A program made the translations under genes and the position numbers. A DNA stretch of 64,000 nucleotides from Allomuricauda sp. CAU 1633 (GTDB taxonomy: Bacteria; Bacteroidota; Bacteroidia; Flavobacteriales; Flavobacteriaceae), in NCBI RefSeq assembly GCF_017313225.1, contig NZ_JAFLNE010000001.1, positions 558,001 to 622,000 on the forward strand, given 5' to 3'. Below are positions 8,736-18,026 of this stretch, piece after piece. The notes beneath the pieces were generated by a model. That model had not been told where the DNA came from. It saw only the letters and a program-made list of their open reading frames with translations, and did no database searches. How positions within the stretch are numbered: position 1 is the first letter of the stretch; every line of letters starts with the position of its first letter.

Positions 8736-9737
8736 TTACGGTACCTCTACCTCGTTTACAATCTTGTTTATGATTTCTTCTGAAGTGATGTTTTCCGCCT
8801 CGGCCTCATAGGTTATTCCAATACGGTGACGTAATACATCATGGACTACCGCCCTAACATCTTCAGGGACTACATACCCTCTTCGTTTGATGAAGGCATA
8901 GCATTTTGATGCATTGGCCAGATTGATACTTCCCCTTGGGGAGGCACCAAAACTGATCAAGGGTTTTAGGTTTTCCAGATTGTATTTTTCTGGATATCGG
9001 GTGGCAAACACCAGATCCAGAATGTATTTTTCTATTTTTTCATCCATATAGACGTCCCGAACGGCTTCTTGAGCACTCAAAATCTGTTTTAAGGTCACCA
9101 CTGGCTTTACGGGCTCATGGGCACCTTTCAGGTTTTGTCTTATGATGAGTTGCTCCTCGTTCAACTTTGGATAATCAATAACGGTCTTTAGCATAAAACG
9201 GTCTACCTGCGCTTCAGGAAGTGGGTAAGTACCTTCTTGTTCCACGGGGTTCTGGGTGGCCATCACCAAAAATGGCGCATCCAACTTAAAAGTTTCATCT
9301 CCAATGGTCACTTGCTTTTCTTGCATCGCTTCCAGCAAAGCGGATTGCACCTTAGCAGGAGCCCTGTTGATCTCATCCGCCAAAACAAAATTGGCAAAAA
9401 TGGGTCCTTTTTTAATGGAAAAGTCATTTTCCTTGATGTTGTAAATCAATGTTCCGATAACATCTGCAGGCAAAAGATCAGGCGTAAACTGTATTCGGCT
9501 AAAACTTCCCTTTACCGCTTTGGCAAGCGTATTGATGGCCAATGTCTTCGCGAGCCCCGGAACACCTTCCAAAAGAATGTGGCCTTGGCCAAGCAGACCA
9601 ATAAGCAATCGTTCAACCATGTGGGTCTGCCCTACAATGGCCTTGTTCATCTCAACCTTGAGCAGGTCGATAAAAGCACTTTCCTGGGCAATTTTCTCAT
9701 TCACAGCACTAATATCAATAGTAGTGTTTTCTTCCAT
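8736..9737 (-). CDS. moxR: MoxR-type AAA+ ATPase
   Basis: A 333-residue AAA+ ATPase. Walker A is GVPGLAKT at 58-65, Walker B is FVLADE at about 117-122, and sensor 1 is in MATQNPVEQEGTYPLPEAQ. A C-terminal lid containing SFGASPRGS carries the sensor 2 arginine. The MoxR subfamily supplies chaperone-like force for maturing VWA-domain proteins and metal centres, which fits the four VWA or DUF58 genes downstream. It is the first gene of the Bat operon. The 158-base divergent gap to the aldo/keto reductase (9738-9895) must hold the promoter, although I see no good TAnnTTTG there. Confidence 0.93.
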   Translation of the reverse strand: MEENTTIDISAVNEKIAQESAFIDLLKVEMNKAIVGQTHMVERLLIGLLGQGHILLEGVPGLAKTLAINTLAKAVKGSFSRIQFTPDLLPADVIGTLIYNIKENDFSIKKGPIFANFVLADEINRAPAKVQSALLEAMQEKQVTIGDETFKLDAPFLVMATQNPVEQEGTYPLPEAQVDRFMLKTVIDYPKLNEEQLIIRQNLKGAHEPVKPVVTLKQILSAQEAVRDVYMDEKIEKYILDLVFATRYPEKYNLENLKPLISFGASPRGSINLANASKCYAFIKRRGYVVPEDVRAVVHDVLRHRIGITYEAEAENITSEEIINKIVNEVEVP

Positions 9738-9895
9738 ATGAAGCTTTGTTGTTTGGTGTTATAGTTGGTGTTTTAGCTAAGGGGTGCAAAATGAAAATTT
9801 ATTTAAAATTCACCTGTTAATTAATGGTTAAAAAATATGGGAAAGCCCTAGTTTTATGAAGGATTTAAGGGTTTATTTTTATACTTTCATCCTAT

Positions 9896-10768
9896 ATGCA
9901 ACAGACAGATACGTATTCCAGAATTATATCTGGAGCCATGACATGGGGAAGTTGGGGCAAAAAACTTTCCAAAAATGAAATGATAGATTTAATGCACCAC
10001 TGCATTGATGCTGGATTGACCACCTTTGACCATGCTGATATTTATGGCAGCTATTCCACCGAAGCGGATTTTGGAAATGCTTTTGCTGAAAGTGGAATCA
10101 AAAGGGAAGATATCCAGTTGATTTCCAAATGTGGAATCCAAATGACCAGAGGGCGGGACAATCGGCTGAATCATTATCAGTACGACAAGGAGTATATCAT
10201 TTGGTCGGCCGAGCAATCCTTAAAAAAACTACACACGGATTATTTGGATTTACTGCTCATGCACAGACCAAGCCCATTGATGGAACCTTATGAAATGGCG
10301 GAGGCTGCCAATGCGTTGTTGGAAAGTGGAAAGATTAAAACCTTTGGTGTGTCCAACTTTACGCCTTCCCAAATCGCTATGTTGGAAAAAGCCATTCCAG
10401 TTTCAGGGAATCAAGTGGAATTTTCATTGACACATGATGACCCTATCTACGATGGCACTTTAGACGATTGTATCGCCAACAAACGAATGGCCATGGCATG
10501 GAGTCCATTGGGAAGTATGTTCCGGGAAAAAACCGAACAGACAAAGCGAATAAAAAAGACGATGGTTCCTTTGATGGAAAAATATGATGCTGATGAAAGT
10601 CAATTGCTTTTGGCTTGGATTCTAAAACATCCGGCCAAGGTATTTCCAGTCATTGGTACCACAAATAAAGAACGGATAAGCTTGGCTGCAAAGGCCATGG
10701 AATTGGATTTGGAACTTCAGGATTGGTTTGCCCTATTAGTGGCAAGTCAAGGCCATGATGTTCCTTAA
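9896..10768 (+). CDS. Aldo/keto reductase, YdhF type
   Basis: A 290-residue NADPH-dependent aldo/keto reductase with the (alpha/beta)8 barrel motifs in order. DHADIYGSYSTEADFG carries the catalytic Asp and Tyr (D-x4-Y), SKCGIQ carries the catalytic Lys, LLLMHRPSP carries the His, and FGVSNFTPSQ and FPVIGTTNKERI belong to the cofactor loops. The closest family by eye is E. coli YdhF, an oxidoreductase of unknown natural substrate. It starts a three-gene plus-strand operon with the SDR (one base between stop and next ATG) and the AlbA_2 gene. Confidence 0.88.
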   Translation: MQQTDTYSRIISGAMTWGSWGKKLSKNEMIDLMHHCIDAGLTTFDHADIYGSYSTEADFGNAFAESGIKREDIQLISKCGIQMTRGRDNRLNHYQYDKEYIIWSAEQSLKKLHTDYLDLLLMHRPSPLMEPYEMAEAANALLESGKIKTFGVSNFTPSQIAMLEKAIPVSGNQVEFSLTHDDPIYDGTLDDCIANKRMAMAWSPLGSMFREKTEQTKRIKKTMVPLMEKYDADESQLLLAWILKHPAKVFPVIGTTNKERISLAAKAMELDLELQDWFALLVASQGHDVP

Positions 10769-10769
10769 G

Positions 10770-11537
10770 ATGAATACTATGAAGGAGAAAACTGCACTGA
10801 TCACAGGAGCCACCAGCGGAATTGGGAAGGCCACCGCAGAACTATTTGCAAAGCAAGGGTTTACTTTGGTGTTGTGTGGACGCCGTCAAGAACGGTTGGA
10901 TGAATTGAAAGAAGCCTTGGGAAAAACGGTGAAAGTCCATACCCTAAGTTTTGACGTCCGGGACCGAGAGGCGGTTTTTGAAGCCATCCAGAGTTTGCCT
11001 GTAGAATTTATGCCCATCGATATCTTGGTGAACAATGCCGGAAATGCTCATGGATTAGACCCCATCTACGATGGGAGCATGGATGATTGGGACGCCATGA
11101 TGGATATTAACGTGAAGGGATTGCTCTACGTGACCAAGGCCATTTTGCCCCAAATGGTAGAGCGAAAGGCTGGACACATCATCAATATTGGATCCACGGC
11201 TGGAAAAGAGGTTTATCCCAATGGAAATGTGTATTGCGCCAGCAAACATGCTGTAGATGCCATTAACCAAGGTTTGCGAATTGACCTTAATACCCATGGA
11301 ATTAGGGTTGGCGCAGTGAATCCAGGATTGGTGGAAACCGAATTCAGTGATGTTCGGTTCAAAGGAGATAGCGAACGGGCATCAAAAGTGTATCAAGGTT
11401 TTCAACCTTTAAAACCTGAAGATATTGCCGACATTATTCTTTTTGTGGTCACTAGGCCGTACCATGTCAATATTGCAGATTTGGTAGTGATGCCCACCGC
11501 CCAAGCCAGCAGTACCATTGTGAAGAAGGACTTATGA
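10770..11537 (+). CDS. Short-chain dehydrogenase, YdfG-like
   Basis: A classical SDR of about 255 residues. The ATG at 10770 follows one base after the preceding TAA; ATG 10779 (MKEKTALITG) is equally plausible, and 10755 would overlap the reductase. Motifs are ITGATSGIGKA (NADP-binding), NNAGNAHG, catalytic Ser in GSTAGKEVY and the Y-x3-K in VYCASKHA. The C-terminal VVTRPYHVNIADLVVMPT is typical of the YdfG/serine 3-dehydrogenase group, which reduces 3-hydroxy acid substrates such as malonic semialdehyde. The true substrate is not known. Confidence 0.88.
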   Translation: MNTMKEKTALITGATSGIGKATAELFAKQGFTLVLCGRRQERLDELKEALGKTVKVHTLSFDVRDREAVFEAIQSLPVEFMPIDILVNNAGNAHGLDPIYDGSMDDWDAMMDINVKGLLYVTKAILPQMVERKAGHIINIGSTAGKEVYPNGNVYCASKHAVDAINQGLRIDLNTHGIRVGAVNPGLVETEFSDVRFKGDSERASKVYQGFQPLKPEDIADIILFVVTRPYHVNIADLVVMPTAQASSTIVKKDL

Positions 11538-11538
11538 T

Positions 11539-12675
11539 ATGATTAACAAACGCCTACTGGTAAAAAATCTTTTAGCGCATAATGACGAGAACAGTTTTTA
11601 CGACAAGAAGCGCTTTATATCCATAGGTGAAAAGGAAGGAAAGGCAAAATTTTTAAAGCATGTCTGTGCTTTGGCCAATAGTAATCCCAAGAACAACAGT
11701 TTTATTGTAATTGGGGTGGAGGATGCCGATAACGAAATCGTCGGAGTTGACTTTTTTGATGATAGTAAGATTCAGAATTTGGTGAATGCCTATCTAGACA
11801 ATCCACCCATAATTTCCTACGAAAATATTCCCTTTCCCCATTTGCCTGAAGGAAAGGTGGTGGGGCTCGTTACCATTCGGTCGAATGGCAAGGTCTGTGC
11901 CCTCCGGAAAAATATTTGGAAGTATTATGGAGGGGCTGTTTTCTTCAGGGAAGGGAGCATAAGCCTGCCCAAAGCGTTTGACATCCAGTTGAAAGACATC
12001 AATTCTGAAGTGGTGGCCACTATAGAGCAACATGCAAGAAATAATATTGAGCTGACCTTAGATGCCGTGATTAAATTTATGAATACGCGACATCCCGACC
12101 TTACCAGCGACTATAAGGTTTTTAAAGAACAGTTTGTGGTCTGTTGGGCGGGGAACAAGAAAAAAGTGAAGAACAAGATTTATTATTCTAGGGTGGATAT
12201 TGAACTCATCAACGAACAGGTGAAACTTTTCTACTCCGCTTTGGATGAAATCACTATAAATTATGATGATGATTCGTTCCAGACTTTGGAGTATGTGCAA
12301 TTGGGTTTGGGATCACAACAAAAATATTACCCATTGGAAGAATTGATGATTACCTTTTCTGAAAATGGAAAGTATACCATCAACAGCAAATTGGTATTTG
12401 AGCCGCCCCAGTACGATAAAAAGACCTTGTACCATGTGTACAATACCAATAATGCGCTCCTGCAAAAGCTTGAAAAGAAGATTGCTTTGACCCCAGCAGA
12501 GGAAATTGACCTTACGCATTTACCAGCCACATTTCTTATCTGCTATTTGAATGGTTTTGAGGAGGCAAAGGAGCAGATGGACCGTTCTAGACCTATCCTT
12601 AAGGCCCATGATACCAGTGTATATCAGTCCTTGAAAGAATCGCAGCGTATTCTTAGAAAGGTGCGATATAATTAA
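11539..12675 (+). CDS. AlbA_2 (Schlafen-type) putative nucleic-acid-binding protein
   Basis: A 378-residue protein starting one base after the SDR stop. The first about 150 residues match the AlbA_2 domain: KEGKAKFLKHVCALAN and NNSFIVIGVED, then GLVTIRSNGKVCALRK and YGGAVFFREGS. The domain occurs in Schlafen proteins and many bacterial regulators and is presumed to bind DNA or RNA. The C-terminal 200 residues, partly beta with several lysine runs, are unfamiliar. Here it lacks the usual C-terminal ATPase or winged-helix part. It ends convergently with amylosucrase; the stops overlap in TTAA. Confidence 0.75.
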   Translation: MINKRLLVKNLLAHNDENSFYDKKRFISIGEKEGKAKFLKHVCALANSNPKNNSFIVIGVEDADNEIVGVDFFDDSKIQNLVNAYLDNPPIISYENIPFPHLPEGKVVGLVTIRSNGKVCALRKNIWKYYGGAVFFREGSISLPKAFDIQLKDINSEVVATIEQHARNNIELTLDAVIKFMNTRHPDLTSDYKVFKEQFVVCWAGNKKKVKNKIYYSRVDIELINEQVKLFYSALDEITINYDDDSFQTLEYVQLGLGSQQKYYPLEELMITFSENGKYTINSKLVFEPPQYDKKTLYHVYNTNNALLQKLEKKIALTPAEEIDLTHLPATFLICYLNGFEEAKEQMDRSRPILKAHDTSVYQSLKESQRILRKVRYN

Positions 12676-14600
12676 GATCTTTTGAACCAAAGCATTTGGT
12701 AGGGAAGGATTTCCAACAGGCCACTGTTAACCACTATTTTTTGATCGGAAACCAAATCTGTGGGGTCTCCTTGGGCAAAATACCCCAGTTTTTTAATCCA
12801 ACTGGTCTCAATGACCTGTGCATTTTCATCAAAATTGCAAATTACCAGTACCCCTTCTTTCTTGGCATTACTTCGTTCAAAAACAAGGATATGATCATTT
12901 CCTGTATGGTACAATTGCAAATCATTATGATCGGCAAAAACAGGATTTTCTTTTCTGATTTGAATTAGCTTTTGCAGGGTATGAAAGATTTTGGATTGAG
13001 GCCGTTTTTTGTCATCCAATTTGGCAATCAGACCCCAATCTTGCACAGGCCGGTTTAACCAACGGTTATCATCCTTTTTGGATTTGTCCTTCAAGAAAGA
13101 GTAGTCGTTCAAAGTGCCAATTTCATCACCGGCATAGATCAATGGAATTCCACCAAACGCAAAAGTAATTCCATGTAGCATAATAATTTTTGAAATGGAC
13201 TGCTCAATCAAACCTGAATCATCTTGGGTCAACCCCTTTTCCAAGCCAAGTAGTGATGCGGCACTTCCAGTGATACGACCATCTCCCGTTTTTGGGTTGT
13301 ACATAAACACTTGTCCCGTAGCTGGTGAATAATCCAAACGTTGACAGTAATAATCCAACAGAAATTTCCGGTGCATTTCCGGATTCAACCCTAATTCATA
13401 AATCAAGTTGTTTTCATACCCCAAACCAATATCGTCGTGGCAACGGATGTAATTGATCCAGGTACAATCTTTGGGTTTGGCGGGTACATGAGCCAAGCTT
13501 TTGTAGAGCAACTCTGTTTTTTTTGTAGCAATGGAGTTCCATAAAAGCGCCATTAAAGAGGCATTATATGCAATTTCACATTCGTTGCCTGCTTTTTGAC
13601 CCTCCCCAAAATACTTGACGATATCCGTGGGAGCTACAATAGCCTCGGCCAAAAGTACTACGCCTGGGGCCACCACTTGTAGACACATTCTAAAAAGTGC
13701 AATAAGGTTGTGGGCCTCTGGAAGATTTTGGGAAATGGTTCCCATTTTTTTCCAAAGGAAAGCCAGGGCATCAAAACGGACCACATCGACCCCCATGTTT
13801 GTTAGTTGAACCAAATTGGACAGCATTTTCATAAATACTTCCGGATTGGTGTAATTGAGGTCCCATTGATAGCTGTTGAAGACCGTCATCACCCATTTAT
13901 CCATTTCTGGGATGTAGGTGAAATTGCCCGGAGAGGTTTCAGGGAACACTTCAGGGAGTGTTTTTTCATATTCCTTTGGAATGGTATCATCCTCAAAAGT
14001 GTAGTAGTATCCCTGATATTTTTTATCGCCTTTCACGGCTTTTTTGGCCCATGAAAACTCATTGGAGGTGTGGTTCACCACAAAATCCAACATGAGAAAT
14101 ATTCCCTGTTTTCGGAACTCCGCGGTAAGCTTCAACAAGTCTTCTTTGGTACCGTACTTTTTGTCGACCTCATGGTAACTGTTCACGGCGTAGCCTCCAT
14201 CACTTTCACCTTTGGGTCGCGTGGTGATGGGCATGATGTGTACAAAGTTGATGCCCAATTCCTTTAAATAAGGGATTTTTTGCTGAAGTCCTTTGAGGTC
14301 TTTGTTGAAATGCTCCACATACAATTGCATCCCCATAATTTTTTCGGACTGATACCAATTTCCTGATGTTAACCGATCAATGTCTTGTTTTTTTAATACA
14401 TCTGGTCTTGACCCAAATAGCTTGGGTAGTTGGCCTATTAATTTTTTAAAAGCTTCTTTGTATTGCTCCTCTGGATATAATGAGAAAAACAGTTGTTGTA
14501 TGAGACTTAGGTTGGTGGCCAAGCGTAAATCAAAAAGTGCTTTGGGATCTTTCGTTTTGAGCTGGGTAGATGCCAGTCGATGTAATTCTGCTTGATTCAT
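12672..14600 (-). CDS. Amylosucrase-like GH13 glucosyltransferase
   Basis: A 642-residue GH13 enzyme of the amylosucrase type, which transfers glucose from sucrose onto alpha-1,4-glucan and releases fructose. Catalytic residues are visible: nucleophile D277 in VDVVRFDALAF, acid/base E319 in LLAEAIV and the transition-state stabiliser D389 in IRCHDDIG. These positions match the Neisseria polysaccharea enzyme (D286, E328, D393) in order and spacing. The N-terminal helical domain (residues 1-90) and the C-terminal beta domain (about 560-642) are both present. No signal peptide, so it is cytoplasmic. It lies one base downstream of a fructokinase-like gene, which supports sucrose as substrate. A sucrose phosphorylase or hydrolase activity is the main alternative. 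Confidence 0.88.
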   Translation of the reverse strand: MNQAELHRLASTQLKTKDPKALFDLRLATNLSLIQQLFFSLYPEEQYKEAFKKLIGQLPKLFGSRPDVLKKQDIDRLTSGNWYQSEKIMGMQLYVEHFNKDLKGLQQKIPYLKELGINFVHIMPITTRPKGESDGGYAVNSYHEVDKKYGTKEDLLKLTAEFRKQGIFLMLDFVVNHTSNEFSWAKKAVKGDKKYQGYYYTFEDDTIPKEYEKTLPEVFPETSPGNFTYIPEMDKWVMTVFNSYQWDLNYTNPEVFMKMLSNLVQLTNMGVDVVRFDALAFLWKKMGTISQNLPEAHNLIALFRMCLQVVAPGVVLLAEAIVAPTDIVKYFGEGQKAGNECEIAYNASLMALLWNSIATKKTELLYKSLAHVPAKPKDCTWINYIRCHDDIGLGYENNLIYELGLNPEMHRKFLLDYYCQRLDYSPATGQVFMYNPKTGDGRITGSAASLLGLEKGLTQDDSGLIEQSISKIIMLHGITFAFGGIPLIYAGDEIGTLNDYSFLKDKSKKDDNRWLNRPVQDWGLIAKLDDKKRPQSKIFHTLQKLIQIRKENPVFADHNDLQLYHTGNDHILVFERSNAKKEGVLVICNFDENAQVIETSWIKKLGYFAQGDPTDLVSDQKIVVNSGLLEILPYQMLWFKRS

Positions 14601-14601
14601 T

Positions 14602-15546
14602 TTAATCTTTCAACTGGTCTTTGGTGGGCAAGGATGGAATAGCGCCATAGTTGGTGGTTGTTATAGCACCAGCTTTATTGGCCATGGCCACCATATTTTC
14701 CAGTAAATCGTGGTCCTTAAATACGGGTGCAAAATTGCCCAAATCGGAGATTTGATACAGCAAACACCCAATAAAAGCATCCCCTGCACCGGTGGTGTCC
14801 ACAGGGTTCACTGGCATACTTGGAATCATTTTTTTTGAGCCATTCACGCTTAACAAAGTACCTTCTTCGCCCAAAGTAACCGTAATGATTTTGGCACCCA
14901 TCCTATGAAAAAAGTCGCAGGCGGCATTACTATCGTTCTTTTCGGAGAGTAACTGGGCTTCTTCCAAACTGAACTTGCATAAATGGGATTTTTCAATAAA
15001 AGGCATACATTTTTTAATGAATTGCTCCTCATTTTCCTTCCAAAGGTCACTTCTAAAATTGGGATCAAAACTGATGAACATATCTTTGGTAAGCCCGTCA
15101 AAAAGATATTTTCCATAGGCTTTTTCCAAAGAACCGCCCAAAAGTGCGGTGGCAGCGCCCAAATGCAAAATATTGTCTTTTAGGCTTTTACGAAGGGTTG
15201 GGTCATACTCTAATTCCTTGTCTGCCCCCCGGCTGAAAACAAAATCGCGCTCCCCGTCCTCCGCAAGTGAAACAAAGGCCAAGGTTGTAAACGTTTTAGA
15301 TAATTGTGCTAGGGAAATATCAACGCCTTCTGCTTTCAATACATCCAACAAAAAGCGGCCAAAAGGGTCATCGCCCACACATCCTATGAAAATACTTTTG
15401 CCTCCAAGTTTGGATATGGCACAGGCAACATTAGCTGGGGCACCCCCTGCTTTTTTGGTAAACTCTGTAGCCTTGGATAGATCACTTCCTTGCTTTTCCG
15501 CAACAAAATCTATCAATAATTCACCAACGCAGAATACCTTTTTCAT
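14602..15546 (-). CDS. PfkB-family carbohydrate kinase, probable fructokinase
   Basis: A 314-residue ribokinase-fold kinase. The N-terminal PfkB signature is GGAPANVACAISKLGG, and the C-terminal catalytic signature DTTGAGDAFIG has the base Asp near residue 256. The E-L-L-I-D-F N-terminus and FDPNFRSDLW are typical of fructokinases. It is followed after one base by amylosucrase on the same strand. The inferred job is to phosphorylate the fructose that amylosucrase releases, giving fructose 6-phosphate for glycolysis. Other PfkB substrates such as ribose or 2-keto-3-deoxygluconate cannot be fully excluded. Confidence 0.87.
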   Translation of the reverse strand: MKKVFCVGELLIDFVAEKQGSDLSKATEFTKKAGGAPANVACAISKLGGKSIFIGCVGDDPFGRFLLDVLKAEGVDISLAQLSKTFTTLAFVSLAEDGERDFVFSRGADKELEYDPTLRKSLKDNILHLGAATALLGGSLEKAYGKYLFDGLTKDMFISFDPNFRSDLWKENEEQFIKKCMPFIEKSHLCKFSLEEAQLLSEKNDSNAACDFFHRMGAKIITVTLGEEGTLLSVNGSKKMIPSMPVNPVDTTGAGDAFIGCLLYQISDLGNFAPVFKDHDLLENMVAMANKAGAITTTNYGAIPSLPTKDQLKD

Positions 15547-15682
15547 GTTTCCTTTTGCAATATCCTAATGTACATAGAAAATTCTTCGTTGACCAAAAAA
15601 GATGAAGCCTTTTGGAGGAATCATATTGTTGGAGTTTGCAAAACTTTAGGCTTAATTTCTTATCAACAGGTCGTTTTGTCCG

Positions 15683-15690
15683 TATTTTTG
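15683..15690 (+). promoter_or_regulatory. TAnnTTTG -7 element before the phosphatase
   Basis: TATTTTTG, an exact match to the Bacteroidota -7 consensus, 14 bases before ATG 15705. It argues that translation starts at 15705 and not at an upstream in-frame codon (15612). I see no clear TTG -33 element at the right distance. Confidence 0.5.
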
Positions 15691-15704
15691 TAAAAAATTT
15701 TTCT

Positions 15705-16430
15705 ATGCGAACATTGGTTGTGGGGGATATCCATTCTGGATTAAGGGCATTGGAACAACTTATATCCAGAGCAAAAGTTACCCCCGAAGACCACCTTATT
15801 TTTTTGGGGGACTATGTGGATGCTTGGAGTACAGCTGTGGAAACTGTAGACTTTTTAATTGATTTGAAAGAAGATTTTAATTGCACTTTTATTCGAGGCA
15901 ACCATGATGAGCTCTGTAGGGATTGGTTGTTGACCAAAAAAGAGAATCCGCAATGGTTGGCACATGGAGGAACGGCGACACGGGATTCCTATTTAAGGGA
16001 CAGCAGGAAGGATTGGGGTTCGCATCTTGATTTTTATGCAAACTTGAATAACCATTATCTCGCAGAGGACAACCGATTGTACCTGCATGCGGGGTACACC
16101 AATTTAAAAGGGATAGATTTTGAATATTTTGAGCAGTCGTTCTATTGGGATAGGACATTGTGGGAGTTGGCTACTGCGATTGATTCCAATTTAGAGCCAG
16201 AAGACCCCAAATTTCCTAAAAGATTGACCCACTACAAAGAAGTCTTCATTGGCCACACCCCTTTATCCAAGGATAAGGTGGTTGCTCCTCAAAAGGGAGC
16301 CAACGTTTGGAACGTGGATACAGGTGCGGCTTTCATGGGAGGACTTACCATGATGAATGTGGAGACCAAAGAGTTTTGGCAAAGTGATCCCGTCCACACC
16401 TTTTATCCCGGGGAGCGGGGCAGAAATTAA
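15705..16430 (+). CDS. Calcineurin-like serine/threonine phosphatase
   Basis: A 241-residue metallophosphoesterase of the PPP type. The start ATG 15705 gives MRTLVVGDIHSG at the N-terminus. Metal-binding motifs appear in order: GDIH (7-10), GDYVDAW (35-41) and GNHDE (65-69), then LYLHAGY and FIGHTPLSK for the later histidines. It is likely cytoplasmic. It could act on phosphoproteins or on small phosphate esters such as diadenosine tetraphosphate; the sequence does not tell. Neighbours (sugar enzymes, desaturase) suggest no shared pathway. Confidence 0.85.
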   Translation: MRTLVVGDIHSGLRALEQLISRAKVTPEDHLIFLGDYVDAWSTAVETVDFLIDLKEDFNCTFIRGNHDELCRDWLLTKKENPQWLAHGGTATRDSYLRDSRKDWGSHLDFYANLNNHYLAEDNRLYLHAGYTNLKGIDFEYFEQSFYWDRTLWELATAIDSNLEPEDPKFPKRLTHYKEVFIGHTPLSKDKVVAPQKGANVWNVDTGAAFMGGLTMMNVETKEFWQSDPVHTFYPGERGRN

Positions 16431-16481
16431 TTATCCAACGCCAGACTTCAAAAACCTTGATTACAAACTAAAAAACACTAT

Positions 16482-17477
16482 ATGTCTATAAAAAATATCC
16501 GGTTGGAAGTAATGCAGGCCATAGAACCAAAAGTAGAAGGGTTCATGGATTCGTTTTTGATTCCAGCAGAAAAAATATGGCAACCCACCGACTTTTTGCC
16601 CGATTCCCAAAGTGATGACTTCTATGACCAAATAGAGCAGATTCGGGGAGAGGCCAAGGAACTGGGCTATGATTTCTGGGTCACCCTTGTGGCAGATACC
16701 ATTACTGAAGAAGCCCTTCCAACGTATGAATCCTGGTTGATGGATGTGGAAGGAATTGATCAACACAGCGGCCGTGAAAATGGTTGGAGCAAATGGGTGC
16801 GGGCCTGGACCGCGGAAGAAAACCGTCATGGTGATGTGTTGAACAAATATTTGTATTTGTCCGGAAGAGTTAATATGCGCGAGGTTGAAATTACTACCCA
16901 ACATTTAATTTCAGATGGGTTTGACATAGGTACGGACAGAGATCCCTATAAAAATTTTGTATATACCACTTTTCAGGAATTGGCTACCAACATCTCCCAT
17001 AAACGAGTAGGTATGATGGCAAAGAAAAAAAGCAATGGACTGTTGGGTAAAATGTGCAATATTATTGCGGGAGATGAAATGCGGCATCATTTGGCGTACC
17101 GGGAATTTGTGAAGACCATATTGGAGCATGACCCTAACGGAATGGTCATAGCCTTTGCCGAAATGATGAAGAAGAAAATTGTAATGCCTGCCCATTTTTT
17201 AAGAGAATCTGGAGGAAGTATGGGAGCCGCATTTGAGCAATTTTCCAATTGTGCTCAACGCTTGGGCGTGTATACGGCACAAGATTATATTGATATCCTC
17301 AAAAAATTGAACGAATACTGGGCCATAGGCCATTTAAGGGGACTTTCAGACCAAGCGGAAAAGGCCAGGGATTACCTTATGAAACTTCCAGACAGGCTCC
17401 AACGAATTGCGGAGCGGATGCAATTTTCACAAGATCAATACAAATTTAAATGGGTTGAGGCCAACGGGATGTTGTAG
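16482..17477 (+). CDS. Acyl-ACP desaturase, ferritin-like di-iron enzyme
   Basis: A 331-residue soluble fatty acid desaturase of the plant stearoyl-ACP type. The di-iron ligands are in two E/D-x2-H helices, EENRHG (112-117) and DEMRHH (198-203), with additional glutamates upstream. It introduces a double bond into an acyl chain carried on acyl carrier protein and needs reduced ferredoxin and oxygen. Such genes are common in Bacteroidota and set membrane fluidity. The stop is immediately followed by the stop of the convergent gene with no spacer and no terminator between them. Confidence 0.88.
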   Translation: MSIKNIRLEVMQAIEPKVEGFMDSFLIPAEKIWQPTDFLPDSQSDDFYDQIEQIRGEAKELGYDFWVTLVADTITEEALPTYESWLMDVEGIDQHSGRENGWSKWVRAWTAEENRHGDVLNKYLYLSGRVNMREVEITTQHLISDGFDIGTDRDPYKNFVYTTFQELATNISHKRVGMMAKKKSNGLLGKMCNIIAGDEMRHHLAYREFVKTILEHDPNGMVIAFAEMMKKKIVMPAHFLRESGGSMGAAFEQFSNCAQRLGVYTAQDYIDILKKLNEYWAIGHLRGLSDQAEKARDYLMKLPDRLQRIAERMQFSQDQYKFKWVEANGML

Positions 17478-18026
17478 TTAGAATTTACCAGCTCTGTGCC
17501 TCTCTTGCCATTCATGCAATTGCTGCCAATGCCCTTCATAGGCCATTTTGGCTTGCATGGGCCATGAGGCTGGGTCATGTATCCTGTAGCGTTTGCCCCC
17601 GGAGTTGAGCACTTCTTGACATGTATTGGCCGAAGTTTCGGAAAGAGCCTTCCAAGTTTTAATATTAAAATTGTGGAAGAGTCCCTGAATCTTGGGGCCA
17701 ATACCTTCCACTATTTTCAGGTCATCTTTTGTGACCTTTTTTCCCAATGCCGCCTTGGCTGCCTTTGCATCAAAAGAGAAAACAGGGGAAGCGGTGGAGC
17801 TAGTGGATTTGGGCTTGGGCTTTTCAACAGGAGCTGTTTGCTTTTTACAGGCCTCTAAATCTGCTCTGAGTTTTGTATTCTCAATTTCAAGATTTTTGAT
17901 GAGGGCTGAATTATCAACCACGGAAGATTTACTCCCTCTACCGAGAAGATACCCTACAATGCCGATGGTTATACCAACAAGGGCCAAAATAATCCAAAAA
18001 AAGATGTCTATTGTATCAGCATTCAT
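17478..18026 (-). CDS. Membrane-anchored helix-hairpin-helix protein
   Basis: A 182-residue protein. A transmembrane helix at about 9-29 ends in a GRGSKSS stretch. A coiled-coil region (about 42-65) follows, then a Ser/Pro/Lys-rich linker, then a helix-hairpin-helix module from about 95 (KDDLKIVEGIGPKIQGLFHN), the type annotated as flap-endonuclease-like HhH. The C-terminal part with PASWPMQAKMAYEGHW is well conserved in similar flavobacterial proteins as I remember them. Such proteins often carry a predicted 5' nuclease-like HhH pair without nuclease residues. DNA binding at the inner membrane is an inference. Confidence 0.75.
   Translation of the reverse strand: MNADTIDIFFWIILALVGITIGIVGYLLGRGSKSSVVDNSALIKNLEIENTKLRADLEACKKQTAPVEKPKPKSTSSTASPVFSFDAKAAKAALGKKVTKDDLKIVEGIGPKIQGLFHNFNIKTWKALSETSANTCQEVLNSGGKRYRIHDPASWPMQAKMAYEGHWQQLHEWQERHRAGKF

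Noticed and set aside
15612-15704. Longer N-terminus for the phosphatase
   Set aside because: The MRTLVVGDIHS start at 15705 fits the family, and a TAnnTTTG motif lies between the two positions.
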